DNA of 64,000 bases from Nautilus pompilius. Lineage: Eukaryota > Mollusca > Cephalopoda > Nautilida > Nautilidae. The translations under genes and the position numbers were made by a program. The DNA lies in contig JACATO010000184.1 of the NCBI GenBank assembly GCA_018389105.1, positions 62,001 through 126,000 of the forward strand. The letters are read 5' to 3'. Numbering within the stretch: position 1 is the stretch's first letter; each line of letters opens with the position of its first letter. The notes below the pieces were generated by a model, which worked only from the letters and a program-made list of their open reading frames with translations, made no database searches and was not told the origin of the DNA. Shown here in pieces: positions 1-11,533 of this stretch.

Positions 1-588
1 CTGATGCTCCCACAGGGTACTTGATCAAATTTATATCAGTGCTTTAATTGGTCACAAAAGATTGGTGCGTGTAGCACCATCTCCTGAAGAAGAAGAAAGA
101 CACTGAACCTTAGTATGACTTGCTGGTAAACTGGTAGATATCACACCCAGCATAATTGAGACGTTTGACAAACATTAGAGACCCAGGTGGGACCTCCAGA
201 CCTGAATTGTTGAGACTTGAACTCTTCAAGAAGGAGCACATTCCACTATTACTCTTGGATCTTACAAAACACATCCTCTGAACACAGACCTTTTGAAATG
301 TTTCAGTCCTATTGGACAGAAAGGAGTTTTACAGGTTATGTAGCCTTGTAGGAGGATCAGTGGAAATGATGATGGAATACATTTTGGCTCATTTCCATTG
401 CATGAGTGATGTGAATAAGAGAATCTTGATGATAAACATGTGGCAAGTAATAGCATGGTCAGGGTTCAATAAGAAAAATGCTGTGATCGCTGCTGTCACT
501 GACCCTGGGCATATTCTGAAACCTATAGCATGACTTTGAGTAAATGGAGAAGTACATCCAATATACATAACTACATGTGAAATATGCA
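1..588. other. No recognisable exon
   Basis: This stretch lies upstream of the first exon I can place for gene 1 and is probably intron of that gene. Reading frames on both strands are short and overlap each other, and none resembles a known domain. It ends at the left terminal repeat of the Tc1-type element. Confidence 0.4.
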
Positions 589-2176
589 CAGTTGCAACAA
601 AAATTATGAGCGGATTTGGAGAAATATTTTCAGATGTTCATAACTTTTGCTAAAATGACCAATAGCAGCACATTTATATATCAGATGAAAGATAATGTAT
701 CAGTGTTTCAGATGCTTTTTAAGCCTCACCGTAAATGTGTACAAAAAAATTCTGTTTCTCAAAATAATTTTATTGTCATTTTATAGTGGCAGAAATTGTA
801 AGCGGATTTCATGATTCGATCTAGACAATGTATATTTGCAAAATAAGGCACTTTCTTGCCAACCAAAACATTAAATACTTTCTAGTATTTGGTAGGATAC
901 CTGAAATTACTGATCGTGGTATGACAGTGAGAGGACATTTAATTGATCAGCTTGTTCCAATAGTCAACCATAAATTTACCCAATAATTCTTCCATATTTT
1001 CATGCAACTCACTCAATTTCATTGGCATTGAAACTCTAATCCCTCCACCTAGTGTATGCCACATGTTCTCTATTGGATTTAAATCCAGAGACTGAGGAGG
1101 CCATTCGAGAAGAGAGGTTTCATAGGTTGGAACCAATGCTTAATGGTATTCACAGTGTGAATAGGTGCATTGTCCTGCTGGAAGATCCAAGTTCAGAGCA
1201 AATTCTCAGCATATGGTTTGAAGTCATTTCTCAAGATGTGCAAATATCTGTTCTGTGCAAAGTTCCCTTGATTTCATAAATCTGACCAATTCCATGTCCA
1301 GAGAAACAGCCCCAAATCATAATGCTCACAACACCCTTTTGAACAGATGGAAGAATACATTTCTAATTGAACCCTTCACTGATTTTGTGTCAGACATATT
1401 CACACCGTCAGAACCAAACAGATTGAACTTGGATTCTTCCGACCAGACAACTTTGGACAACATTTCTGGAGTCTAGTCAGTGTTTTCCCTGCAAACTTGA
1501 GATGGTGCAAGCATTTTTTTTTCGGGAAATAAACAGCTGCTTCCTGGCAATCCTCCAATTCAGTCCAAACTCATGCCGTCAGTTCCTGACAGTCTGCACA
1601 CTGATCCTCCCATCTTTCCACTCCTGAATGTTCCTATGGATGTCCACAGCCGTCTTCATACAATCAGCTTCAGATAGCCTATGGATGCACTGGTCCAATC
1701 TTTGTGTAGTTTTTATAAGCCGGCAGGAATGCAGATGATCACTATTCTGTCCAGTAACTTGGTAGAGGTCCCAGGCTGTCTGCAGGCTGTTTTACTGTTT
1801 CCGATTTCCTTGGAGATTCGGGAATAAATAAATTACAGCTTTCAAAGCTCAGCATTTCTTGAACAAGTAGTTGGAGAAAGGCTAGGAAATATAGTCTTTC
1901 CAAGAAAATGATAATTAGTTATATATTAGCCACACAAGTGATAAATATCATTAGGCCTATAAAATCCTCTACCATCATATGAAATTATTCAACTGTTCAG
2001 AATCTGCTTAGAAATCTATTTTATGTAAATTTGTGCTAGAACTTGAAAAGCATCTGAAAACCTGATAAGTTACCTTTCTTCTGACATATAAATGTGCTGT
2101 TGTTGGTCATTTTAACAAAAGTTATGAACATCTGAAAATTTTTCTCCAAATCTGCTTATAATTTTTGCTATCACTG
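589..2176 (-). mobile_element. Tc1/mariner-superfamily transposon (Tc1-type), decayed
   Basis: The ends form long terminal inverted repeats, about 589-723 and 2041-2176. They begin CAGT and share long runs such as GATTTGGAGAAA and TTCAGATGTTCATAACTTTT. The right end is followed by TA, the expected target duplication, while the left flank reads CA, so one duplication has mutated. Minus-strand reading gives Tc1 transposase pieces: WSEESKFNLFGSDG near 1440-1400, a degenerate version of the VWG-C-S block near 1330-1300, and WPPQSLDLNPIENMW near 1110-1065, which contains the last catalytic aspartate region. Frameshifts and stops separate these pieces, so no intact transposase is encoded. The long repeats resemble the IR/DR group of Tc1 elements. 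The copy lies within or upstream of gene 1. Confidence 0.9.
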
Positions 2177-2998
2177 TACATCTGACTGAGATCCATTAAC
2201 TTATGGATTGTCCAAATTAATATGGCAGGACACTAATTAAACTACATAGTAATCATTGAAGCCTTTTTTCAATCCAGATATTTTTAGTTTAAAAAAAAAA
2301 TATTTGTCTTTGTATGAGTTTTAAATTGTATTCATTGTTCACAGGCAGTTAGACACTTTCATAAGTTGATGTATAGTAATAAATAAGACTCAAATAAATT
2401 TTATGGTTTTTCTTTTCTTAAGGAATAATGAAAGATCTTATTTAATTTGATTGAGACTCCCTGTAGTTGATTTGTCCACAGCCCTTTACAGCATTTTGGC
2501 TTATAAACATTTGAAAAGAGCCTTATTAACATGAACATCATTGAAAGTGTTGGTAGAGGAGAAATTATTATAACAGGTTTCTTGACTTTATATCATGTAT
2601 TTACTTACTTATACAGTCAGGCACATGGAATAGTCTACCAACAAAATTTAAGCCAACCTTCCTTATAAATATCTGCCACTTTGTGATAATGCTGCTTGTT
2701 AATATGGGTTAAGAATTATCCAGAATACTGTATGTAGTTGTTATTTTATAGTATTAACCACATTAATTTACATTCAATGATACATTTAACTGTGCCAATA
2801 AATTTTCTATTTATTCTTTTTCATTCTCTTTATACATCAGTCAGGGATCATGAGTAAATATGCTGGCTTCATTTTTATGAAATCATTTTCAGATGGCTAC
2901 TGTCCTTTTGTTTTAAAAAAGGTATTTTCTTATTTAGTTTTGGCTTAGTTGCTTTTTTAGCCTTGTGGTTAATTCTCTGTTTTATTTTCAAAATCTAG

Positions 2999-3151
2999 AC
3001 ATTTGAAAAATGGTAATGAAACCTACTGTGGAGAAAAACACAAAGTAGAAAGTGAAGAGTGCAATATGACAAAGTGCCCACCTGACTGTGTTGTTGCCAA
3101 CAAAAATTACTACAATGGGGACAAGATCAATGAAACTGAATGTGTAACCTG
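2999..3151 (+). CDS. Gene 1 exon: TSP1 end and VWC-like start
   Basis: Acceptor TCTAG, donor GTTAGC. It encodes the last half of a TSP1 repeat (CGEKHKVESEECNMTKC), then CPPDC and the start of a VWC-like unit. The exon begins with the last base of a codon, so at least one exon precedes it. Confidence 0.8.
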
Positions 3152-6100
3152 GTTAGCAGACTGTTTTTTTTATATATATTTATTAATTTTAATTAAACTT
3201 GATAATCTATATATACATAACTTAATATTCAATAATTTAACAATACAGTTAGCATAAATATTATTTACATATTCCATTTAATAATAATGTTAAAACATAT
3301 AAAGATTTCTACCTTACTTATTGATTAGAATTTTTTAAATGTTATAATCCTTGCTAGCCTGCTTTTGCTTACATTTATTAAAAACTCATCTCTTTGACTG
3401 TATATATATAAATCTTTAAAAGAATATATTTTGATAGACATATTCATCTAGCTAAAGGTTTTACTTAATGCTATTGCAAGTGATATGAAATTTGTAGGTA
3501 TATATATATGTATGCATACTTGATATAAGTAAATAGATACCTTCCTGAAACTCATATAGGCCATTCCATTCACATGACAAGCATATAGTTGCAAGCTTTA
3601 AGAATAGGAAGTCCCAGTCTAGACAACCATGCCCCAAAGAGGAAGTTCACAGAATCTGATGGAATTTGAAAGGGATCGCATAGCTGAGCAACACATGCTA
3701 TCATGCTTTACTGCCAACCATGTAAGATGGTGCTCCAGCTCACATTGCCCATGCAACATGACTGCTAAGGTCTGGTCAATCACTAGACATGAACCCCACT
3801 GAGCATGTCCCCTAATCAATTTGTGTGTGTGTGTACATTTGCACCCTTTCAACATAAAAATGGATTGTCTTTATCCTGAAAACTCTATGGGCTAGTAGTT
3901 ATGATAATGAAGAAAGTGTAGGATAAATGATCTTTTTAGGAAATTCTCCCATAACTACAGAAACACATGTAAAACGTAAATATTACAGTCTACAATTTGG
4001 ATGATGCCCCAATTTATCATTATAATGAAAGTGAACCCATCAAGAGATTTTCATAGATAATTTATAGAAATAGAACTTACTTTACTATTTTTAAAAGAAA
4101 CTTTGAAAACCTAAGAGACAAAATTTTGGAATTTGTTCCCTTTCACTGACCAAATATACTACCTACTAGATTGTATTTATTTGATTTTTAACTATAAGGA
4201 TTGTCATTCTTGTGACATTGGAAAAAAGCATCCAGTGTATCTACAAGCAAATAACATCTCGTTTGTATAGATGTGAGAATTTTGCTTTGCTTAAGCAAAA
4301 ATTGTGATGGTATTCTTCTCAAGACAGACTTAGTTTGTTACATGATTGAGTAAAGCAACGGCAACAAACTTATCAGTCAGTTGTCTAAAGCAAAAATTTT
4401 AAATTGAGAAAAACAAAAATTCCATCTATTACTTCAAGACTCAACCTTCAGAAAAGCACTATAAAATAAACAATTTGAAGGAAAACTATATCTTGTCATC
4501 TATCTAATAGGAAATGATAAATGGTTGCAAACAGGTAGTTGGTCAGTTTTTTGTTTTTTTTTCTGTCTCCTGTATTGTCAAAATTGGTTTTATTCCCAGT
4601 TTAGGTTTACCAACAATGCGTTGTAGAAAGTAGAAAGAGAAGATTGTTAATGAACAATAAAAAGAACCACTGTAATTTAAAAACAACAACATGAACTTTT
4701 ATTTGTAAAAATTTTTTGTTTTAGCAATCACATAATGTAAGTGTAATTAAAATAATATGGATTTTTAAAATGTATTATTGTACCAAACTGTACTGACATA
4801 TTGTTTCATTTCTTTTTAGCTACTGTAAAAACAAAGAGGTTACATGTGAAAATAATAAATTAGCAGTTGGTAAGTTTGACTTTGCAAAATTTGATTTTGG
4901 TTTTTATTACTCTAATGTGGTAACTAACCAGCACCTTCACATGGAATAATTTTAGGATCAAAATGTCTGTAGTATATCAAATGAGACATCAGATTCTGAA
5001 CATCAATGAGTAAGTAGTAGGAGTCTCATATGTTAGTTAATTACAGTACAAACTCTGATTTTCCTGCTCTCCAGATTAACAAACAAACCACAATTAGTCT
5101 CTTGTGCCAATGTCTACTTGTTTTCTCATGCCTCCAAACTGTGTGTGCCCAGAACTGAGTAGTTACTGTCATGGGCACCACAAGATTAATTAGGGGGTGC
5201 ATATGCCTGCTCTGCCAGTCCCTTATATTGTATTTTCCTGTATCATTACTCTTTTCCCAGCCTTTGGCCAGGTACAGACTCATTTCTTGCCCAATTCACC
5301 ATACACCAGTGAGCATGGTGAATTGGGCAAAAAATAAATTCTTCATACTATCACCATCAACTTTCCTGGTGGGGGGAGGAGTTGCTCCACCTTGTGGATG
5401 CCCATGGTTGCTGTACACATTTCACCAGCTGTCTCTCATTATATTGCTTGGTAGTGCTGCAAAATGGCTTTTCTGACCTTGTGACAAATGTAAACATGCT
5501 GTCTTCTCTGTACAGACAAAATTGGAAATTACCGATAGAATGGAAAAATAAAATAACCTGTGTGTTATTAAAAGTGAAAACATGACTGCTTTGCCTGTTG
5601 GCTACAAATTATAGTAATTATTATTATAGTTATGGATGGGTATTATAGCTCTCATATCTTGACGCCTGCAGATTTGACAGTATTTGTACAACCTGTAGTC
5701 CAAGAAGTTCTGGAACATTTAAAACATCATTAACATTATTTACCTACCTGTTTACTTAAGTTAGATCAAAGAATCAGAGAGTGAAAAAAGCATGTTGTGG
5801 CAGTGGAAGAAAATTAATATCAGGTATGCTGTATATAATGTAACAGAAGTGGGTGGAAATTCCAGTTTGATATTACAGAAATTGTGGAAAATCTTCCAAA
5901 ATTCTTGATGATGCCTGAGAACACAGAGACAAGTTCATTTGTTGGTCTCTATAAAAATTTCCTGGGTACAAAGCTGTTGATAATGTCACAAACTCAATAG
6001 AAATTATGCCACTGACCTTTAAAATCAGGTACTTAATGAGGAAGATATTGCAGAGTCTCTGCTGAGTAGTGAAATGAGTGATGATGATCTCACAGAAGAA

Positions 6101-9100
6101 ATTTAGTGTTTCTCGTGTTGATGCTGCTGCAATGGAAATATCTTTTTACCGTACTTGAAGTATTAGCTGAATACCAAGGCTTTTGCTTTTGAAGCAGCTA
6201 TATGGACATAGAATGGAAAAATGAATCCCAAATTTTGACTATGCAAGATGTAGGGCTTCTTCCAACCATTATAATGCAGCACTAAACTGTGATTTTATCT
6301 TATATTTAACTTCTTCCCAAAAGAGAAGGAAGTTAATGGATCACAGTTGAAATGGTCTATACAGTAGTTTGCTTGCTTGGTAGTCTTAGAGCAGTAGAGA
6401 GGGCTGCTCTTCATGGTCCTCACCAGATACAGTGATTCAGGGTTAGACAAAGTTGATTACCAATACTAACTGGAACAGCCCAGTTTCATCTGCATTGAAA
6501 ATATCCCTAGGGCTATAATCCCACAAAAGTGAAAGACCTTTCAATTTCCAGGCTATGACAAGATTTTGTTCTGTAGTGTCTAGTATTCCTTGATGATCAC
6601 TCATGCCATCCCAAATTGGGAGCAAACTCTTAGTTCTTTTTCAATGTCAGAGGCTTTCTCCATCAAAATTTGTCCTCATATGGGGATATTCACGGCCCTA
6701 GCTTTTTTAAACCAACCAAAAAAAAAACCAGTGAGTTGTTGCTTCCTTTGGTCTTTTTCTATTGAAGAATAGATGAAGGCTTTGACCATCTTCTCTTTGT
6801 TTTTTGAGAATTGTCAATATGGTTAAATCCTGCAATGCCAAACTTCTGGCAGATTTCAGTCTTAATCCATTTTTCTAGCATCCATTTCTTCTAGTTTTTC
6901 ATTTTGGATTCAAGAGAAATTTCCCATTTGCATTTTGACGTATTGAGCAAAATCCACAGCAAACTAATTCCAAGTGATTGCCTGTATTTACAGTGACTAA
7001 ATAGAACTACTAATGAATGCTTACGAAACATGCACAAGGATAACTAATCAGAGCAACTAAAGCACTGACACTGGCACCAGCTGATCCATGAAGTCAATCA
7101 TTTCATATTAAAGGTGTACATACAGCAGTAAATTCAGTAGCTGGGCTTTCAAAAATATTTCAAGATAAGATGAAAATATGGTTAAGCATAATATTTATAA
7201 TGAGAAATAAGAGACAGAAAACAAGACTTCACATTTCTCCCATAATAAACACGATTGCATATTATCCATTTCTTTTTTCTTAAATGGGCACTTTGTTTGT
7301 TTTGTTGATATGGGTCATTCACCCGGGTACAGGATGTGCCTCACTCCTGGAGATGATGGTGTGCTGATCTAGATGAAAATACTCAGGATGGAATTAGGTT
7401 GAATCTATCTCTAGTTAAATGCTGATTCAGTTATTAAATTATATAAACTGTTTAAATGAAAACGTTTTTCTTTCTTAGTTAATGGTGACTGGACTTCATG
7501 GAGTATGTGGGACAGCTGCAGTAAGACGTGTGCTGGTGGAGCCAGAAAAAGAACACGGACATGTTCTTTTCCACTACCTAGGTGTGGTGGAGATAACTGC
7601 TCTGGTTTTAACTTTGAAGTTAAGCACTGTAACAAAAATGTGTCTTGTAAGTATATACAGCAACATCTCATTAAACATTTACCTGTTATTGTGAAAACAG
7701 GCTGCCATAATTACTGGAGTAGCAAGTGCGCCAAAAAATTTAACTTTTCAAGAGGAAATTATTGCAAAATTTACATTATTTTGGAAAGTGCACTGTAGTT
7801 ATGTCGTTTTTTTAAATTTATGCGCCTCCTTTAGTATTATTAGTAATGATAAATTTAATTGGCAACTGATTTGGCAGTAAACAATTCCTACTTTTAAAAG
7901 CAGCCTATGAGAATTATTTCAAAATTCGAACTTTTAAAATGGTGCCATCATTTCTCCTCACTTCCAAAAACAAAAACAGTTCAGTATTATCTCATTCATC
8001 CCTGGTGACGATCTTAGACATTGCCTTAATAGCTACACTTCCGAAAGCAAGAATTATTTATTTATTTGTCGGAAATATAAGTCCCCACATGATTGAAGTT
8101 TATAAACACAACATCTATAGGTTGGACTTGCTGTGCAGTGGTTTTCAGATTTTACATGAGAGATCAAGAGCAGGACAAAATAGTTAGAATTACTGATGTA
8201 CAAATTGTGGTTTATCATGTCATTTGATCACCACCACCATACACTAACACTAAAACACACTTGACATCCAACATGGTAGTAATGGATAATTTCAAAATAT
8301 GATCATCCAGCACATCCTAAATTAACATTCTTATCACACCTCCACACTTGCTCTGAATTTCTTGGTAGATTTTAGAACTCTCTTTAATGTCATTTTATCA
8401 TGATGATGCTCTGCTTGGCATCAAAGTACTGCAGAAAATCTTGACACATTCTTGTTTGTGGGCACTATGAAGACTAACTAATAATAGCCAGTGATCTAAA
8501 AACAAACAATACACAATCTTCCACTAAAGTAACTGTTATTCATACTAAATCAAATGCATAGTAATGAAAATATTGAGAATGACAAACAAATTAAATGATA
8601 TACTGCTTTAAAATGAGAATGTGATCCATGCCCTGAAATATATAAAACCAAATTTTCTGTTTTCAGGTTGTGAAGTAACAGAATGGAGTTTGTGGCATGA
8701 ATGCTCAACCAGCTGTGGTGGTGGTGTTCAGCAAAGAAATCGGTCATTTATAGGGTACACTGCTGGTTGCAATGTAAATCTCACTGATGTTCACCTCTGT
8801 AACAATCAAAGTTGTATGAGTGAGTTTTCTGTTCTTATATATATATTCATTCCTAACACTGGAATGATTCACAATTTGTATTGGTACAGATAAATATTGG
8901 ACAAAAAAAAAAAATAAAATAAAAATAAGCAAATTTGAAGGAATGCTAAAACTTATTATGCTAAATGAAAATAAGAACTTATCTTCTCTTTGTTTAATAT
9001 ATTTTTTTTTAAGTAAAAAGAAAATTGAGTTGTGTGTGGACATGCAGTCCATCAATCTTTCAAGTACCCTGCTTAATAGCTGCAATACTGTTGCTATGAC

Positions 9101-11017
9101 CTGCACAAAGCAGAAGAAAAACATTACTTTTTCCTTGTAGCTTTAATAATTTTGACACATTGGAATATCTATATAATTTAACTTTGAATTACTTTTCTAA
9201 TGTCTTCAACCTTTTAGTATAAGTTAGTGAACATTGCCAGCTGTTGAAAATTAAATTTTCTGAAGTCCATTTATTTTTGTTACATAAGAAAAGGCAGGCA
9301 TACATACAAACACCGCTTAACTTGACTATAATTCATATACTCTCTTGCAGTTGCATGTAATTTTACGTCATGGTCCCTTTGGTCGCCTTGCTCTAGTTCA
9401 TGTGGTATAGGAAAAAAAACCAGAGCCAGAAAGATAATTGGACAGGACAAACCTGAATGTCTTAACAAACTTCAAGAGATTATAGACTGCACAAATGGAA
9501 ATTGTGGTAAGTATCAGTTGTCTAGTTGTTGTATTATATTAAATCAAAGTAGTTATTGTTAAAATAACTGCAACATACCTGGTGAAGTGAGACTGACTTC
9601 AGCATTCAGAATTTAACTCAGTGGATGGATTTTTTTTTTTGTTTTACTACGAGAACAACTACTTGCAGGTTAGTTAATCTCTCTCACCCATATGCATCTA
9701 GTTCAGCAAGACCCAGTCTTACTGTGTGCAGGTCACTAAAATTTGGAATGAGGAAGAAAACATGCCAATGATATTAGTACAATTTGCGCATCTTGCTTTT
9801 TCAGTTTGTAAAGAAAATGAGACATGGAATAAGAACGGCTGTGAAATAACTTGTGAAAAAAGATATCATCCAGCAGTTTGCCACCAGACTCCTGCCTGCG
9901 TTTGCAAAAGGGGCTATGCTAGATCAGATAATGGCACATGCATTCTGCTTAAGGAATGTGAGAACTGCATAGTAAATGGTGAAATTAAAGAGGTAAGGAG
10001 AACAATCTATTATATTAATAACCCATTTTAACAGTAAATTTTGATCACATATGGAAAGAAATATTTGAGTTTTCTTATATTTCATTTCTTCTGTTCACAG
10101 TCTGGCAGTAGATGGGAAAAAAGTGATAAATGTCAAAGTTGTGAATGTGTTGCAGGTGATGTGAAATGTAGCCCTATATGCACAGTTAAACAATGTGAAG
10201 AGGTAAGGGTAATCCACTCTATTAAATCTCAAATTTGCACAGTGTGCGCGCTAACGAAATAAATATTTTATTTAAAAAAATAATTGTTCCTTGTCAGCTA
10301 TGACTCTACTACACGTGTATTCATAATCAATATTGAGCTTAACTATATGATCAGCCCACATTTGCCTTGATGGAAAAATGTACCAGCTGCTTCAATAGAA
10401 TGAGATTTCTCTTATCTATTTCAGGATGAAGAACTATCCTATGATGTACCAAACAAATGCTGTCCAAGATGTGTCAAGAAAAAGAGTAAGTACTTATTTT
10501 TTTTTTCAAAGCCCCATCTGCTATGAAGTAATTATTACACTTTCTAGTTGGAATGATGCATCATGAAACAACTAATATTTTTTTTTTTAATACAGCAACA
10601 TGCTCATTACACCATCATCTGGAGTATCTAACAGATGAAATATCTGGTTGCCGGTCATTGGAGAAAGTGCACATCTACTATTGTAAAGGATCTTGTGGCA
10701 GTAGTACTCAAATGCCAGCAGTGAATACCTCACCATACTCAATGCACAAAACACGCAACTCCTGCTCCTGTTGTATGGGATCAACAAACGGAACAATTCC
10801 TGTTAAAGTCAGCTGTGGTGGTATTAGAAGAGATGCATACTATACAACTTTGTCAAACTGCAAATGTAAAACCTGCCAAAATGGTAAGTATCTGGCTATT
10901 CAAAATTTTTTTTTGATTAGAGAGCGGAACTTTTAACCCTATTCAAGAAAAGAATGTCATATTTATCAGTAAAGAAGCATTATTTTGGATTTCTTTTTTT
11001 CTTTTTCAGGCGACTAA
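2999..11017 (+). CDS. SCO-spondin/mucin-like secreted cystine-knot protein, 3' part
   Basis: Ten exons join in frame: 2999-3151, 4820-4869, 7479-7646, 8667-8813, 9351-9506, 9805-9992, 10101-10202, 10425-10485, 10596-10883 and 11010-11017. All introns are GT-AG. In order they encode the end of a TSP1 repeat, a short VWC-like unit, three TSP1 repeats with WxxW and CSxxCGxG motifs, a TIL (trypsin-inhibitor-like) cysteine-rich unit, a VWC unit split over two exons, and a C-terminal cystine knot (CTCK). The protein stops just after CQNGD. TSP1-TIL-VWC-CTCK order is that of SCO-spondin and relatives, with mucins, hemocytin and von Willebrand factor sharing the TIL and CTCK ends. It should be secreted, with the CTCK making disulphide-linked dimers. 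The start, signal peptide and any VWD domains lie upstream of the window. Exact orthology is not resolved. Confidence 0.88.
3629..3812 (+). mobile_element. Internally deleted Tc1-like element fragment
   Basis: The left part reads MPQRGSSQNLMEFERDRIA, the usual N-terminus of Tc1-like transposases. Only about 40 codons later, in a shifted frame, the reading is DGAPAHIAHAT followed by SLDMNPTEHV, the second and third catalytic blocks. Everything between is missing, so this is a deletion derivative rather than a full element. Terminal repeats were not found by eye. It lies in the intron between exons at 3151 and 4820. Confidence 0.7.
4820..4869 (+). CDS. Gene 1 exon: VWC-like cysteine cluster
   Basis: A 50-base exon with acceptor TTTTTAG and donor GTAAGT, reading CYCKNKEVTCENNKLAV in frame with both neighbours. 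It completes the small cysteine-rich unit begun in the previous exon. Confidence 0.8.
5287..5330. repeat. Perfect 16-bp inverted repeat (hairpin)
   Basis: TTGCCCAATTCACCAT at 5287-5302 is exactly complementary to ATGGTGAATTGGGCAA at 5315-5330, with a 12-base loop. It lies in the 2.6 kb intron of gene 1. It could be a transposon relic or a transcribed hairpin; nothing here decides which. Confidence 0.9.
6200..6860 (-). mobile_element. Tigger/pogo-type transposase remnant
   Basis: Minus-strand reading gives CQKFGIAGFNHIDNSQKTK near 6847-6785, YSPRDIFNADETGLF near 6527-6480, and a further degenerate block near 6290-6240. NADETGLF around the first catalytic aspartate is the hallmark of Tigger/jerky-type DDE transposases. 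Frames shift and stops interrupt, so this is a fossil. Its outer ends were not found with confidence. Confidence 0.78.
7479..7646 (+). CDS. Gene 1 exon: TSP1 repeat
   Basis: Encodes one TSP1 repeat starting DWTSWSMWDSCSKTCAGG, with WxxW tryptophans, a basic RKRTRTC stretch and the later cysteines. Acceptor TTCTTAG, donor GTAAGT, phase consistent with both neighbours. Confidence 0.9.
8667..8813 (+). CDS. Gene 1 exon: TSP1 repeat
   Basis: Encodes a second TSP1 repeat, CEVTEWSLWHECSTSCGGG, with N-glycosylation sites (NRS, NLT, NQS). Acceptor TTTTCAG; the donor GTATGA is weaker than those of its neighbours but keeps the frame. Confidence 0.88.
9351..9506 (+). CDS. Gene 1 exon: TSP1 repeat
   Basis: Encodes a third TSP1 repeat, CNFTSWSLWSPCSSSCGIG, followed by a basic KKTRARK stretch. 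Acceptor CTTGCAG, donor GTAAGT. Confidence 0.9.
9805..9992 (+). CDS. Gene 1 exon: TIL domain
   Basis: Encodes a TIL-type unit, from VCKENETWNKNGCEITC through CHQTPACVCKRGYARSDNG to CENC. Spacing of ten cysteines and the CVCKxGY motif fit the family. Acceptor TTTTCAG, donor GTAAGG, ending in phase 0. Confidence 0.88.
10101..10202 (+). CDS. Gene 1 exon: VWC domain, first part
   Basis: A 34-codon phase-0 exon reading WEKSDKCQSCECVAGDVKC, the CxxCxC core of a VWC domain. Acceptor TTCACAG, donor GTAAGG. Confidence 0.85.
10425..10485 (+). CDS. Gene 1 exon: VWC domain, end
   Basis: A 61-base exon encoding VPNKCCPRCVKKK, the CCPxC signature closing a VWC domain. Acceptor TTTCAG, donor GTAAGT. Confidence 0.85.
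10596..10883 (+). CDS. Gene 1 exon: C-terminal cystine knot
   Basis: Encodes almost the whole CTCK domain, with the motifs YYCKGSCGSS, NSCSCCMG and a terminal CKCKTC. These match the C-terminus of mucins, VWF and SCO-spondin, where they drive disulphide dimerisation. Confidence 0.9.
11010..11017 (+). CDS. Gene 1 last coding exon with stop
   Basis: Acceptor TTTTTCAG is followed by GC-GAC-TAA. With the last base of the previous exon this gives Gly-Asp-stop, ending the protein at CQNGD. Confidence 0.8.
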
Positions 11018-11072
11018 TTGGAGAAGACTAATCTTATTTGGACATCTAGAACTTACTGCCTGTATATAACAA

Positions 11073-11078
11073 AATAAA
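11073..11078 (+). terminator. Poly(A) signal of gene 1
   Basis: AATAAA lies 56 bases after the stop codon. Cleavage would be expected near 11,090-11,100, which makes a very short 3' UTR. Confidence 0.75.
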
Positions 11079-11151
11079 CTTTTGAATGTTTCAGGACTTG
11101 ATTTTTCATGGTAGTAAAGAATCGATCCAAGAAGTTAGTGCTCATTCTTTT

Positions 11152-11157
11152 TTTATT
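11152..11157 (-). terminator. Poly(A) signal of the integrin gene
   Basis: AATAAA on the minus strand, about 257 bases beyond the integrin stop. With the opposing signal at 11,073 the two transcripts would end within roughly 50 bp of each other. Confidence 0.6.
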
Positions 11158-11413
11158 AGAAAAAATAAGCTTTCAGCCATTCAAATGATATGAGACCAGA
11201 GTAGCAACTTGTAAATAAATAAAAAGCATGAACAGATGATTCAACATGTAAAATTCAGTTTATAGCCCAACAATCGTTTGGGCTTTGGTTACCGTCAGCC
11301 AGCTGACTGGGAAAACAAGGATAAGTGAATTCTAGTTGTAAAGACAAGCTAAAAAAAAAAAAAAATCTTAATTAGTACATTGTGAAACGAAACATTTGCA
11401 TCATTGAAGGCAG

Positions 11414-11533
11414 TCAGCATTTGGTTTCATTTTTCTCTGGTAAGTTACTGTCTTTTTCGTTGTCGTGATAAGGTGGAACATCAGACTCAGCAGCAGTTTC
11501 AACACTTTTCTTTTTACGTTTGAAGAAACCACA
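11414..11533 (-). CDS. Integrin exon 21: cytoplasmic tail
   Basis: Encodes CGFFKRKKK and a short acidic/polar tail ending NETKC-stop. GFFKR is the membrane-proximal clasp with the beta subunit and fixes the identification. Confidence 0.95.
   Translation of the reverse strand, partial: CGFFKRKKKSVETAAESDVPPYHDNEKDSNLPEKNETKC

Noticed and set aside
262-589. Three overlapping short frames on both strands
   Set aside because: They overlap one another, lack splice-site support and resemble no domain that I know.
5041-5692. Possible Tigger-type inverted repeat pair (GTACAAA ends)
   Set aside because: Ends are only about 65% alike by eye, with no clear TA duplication; the internal hairpin is reported separately.
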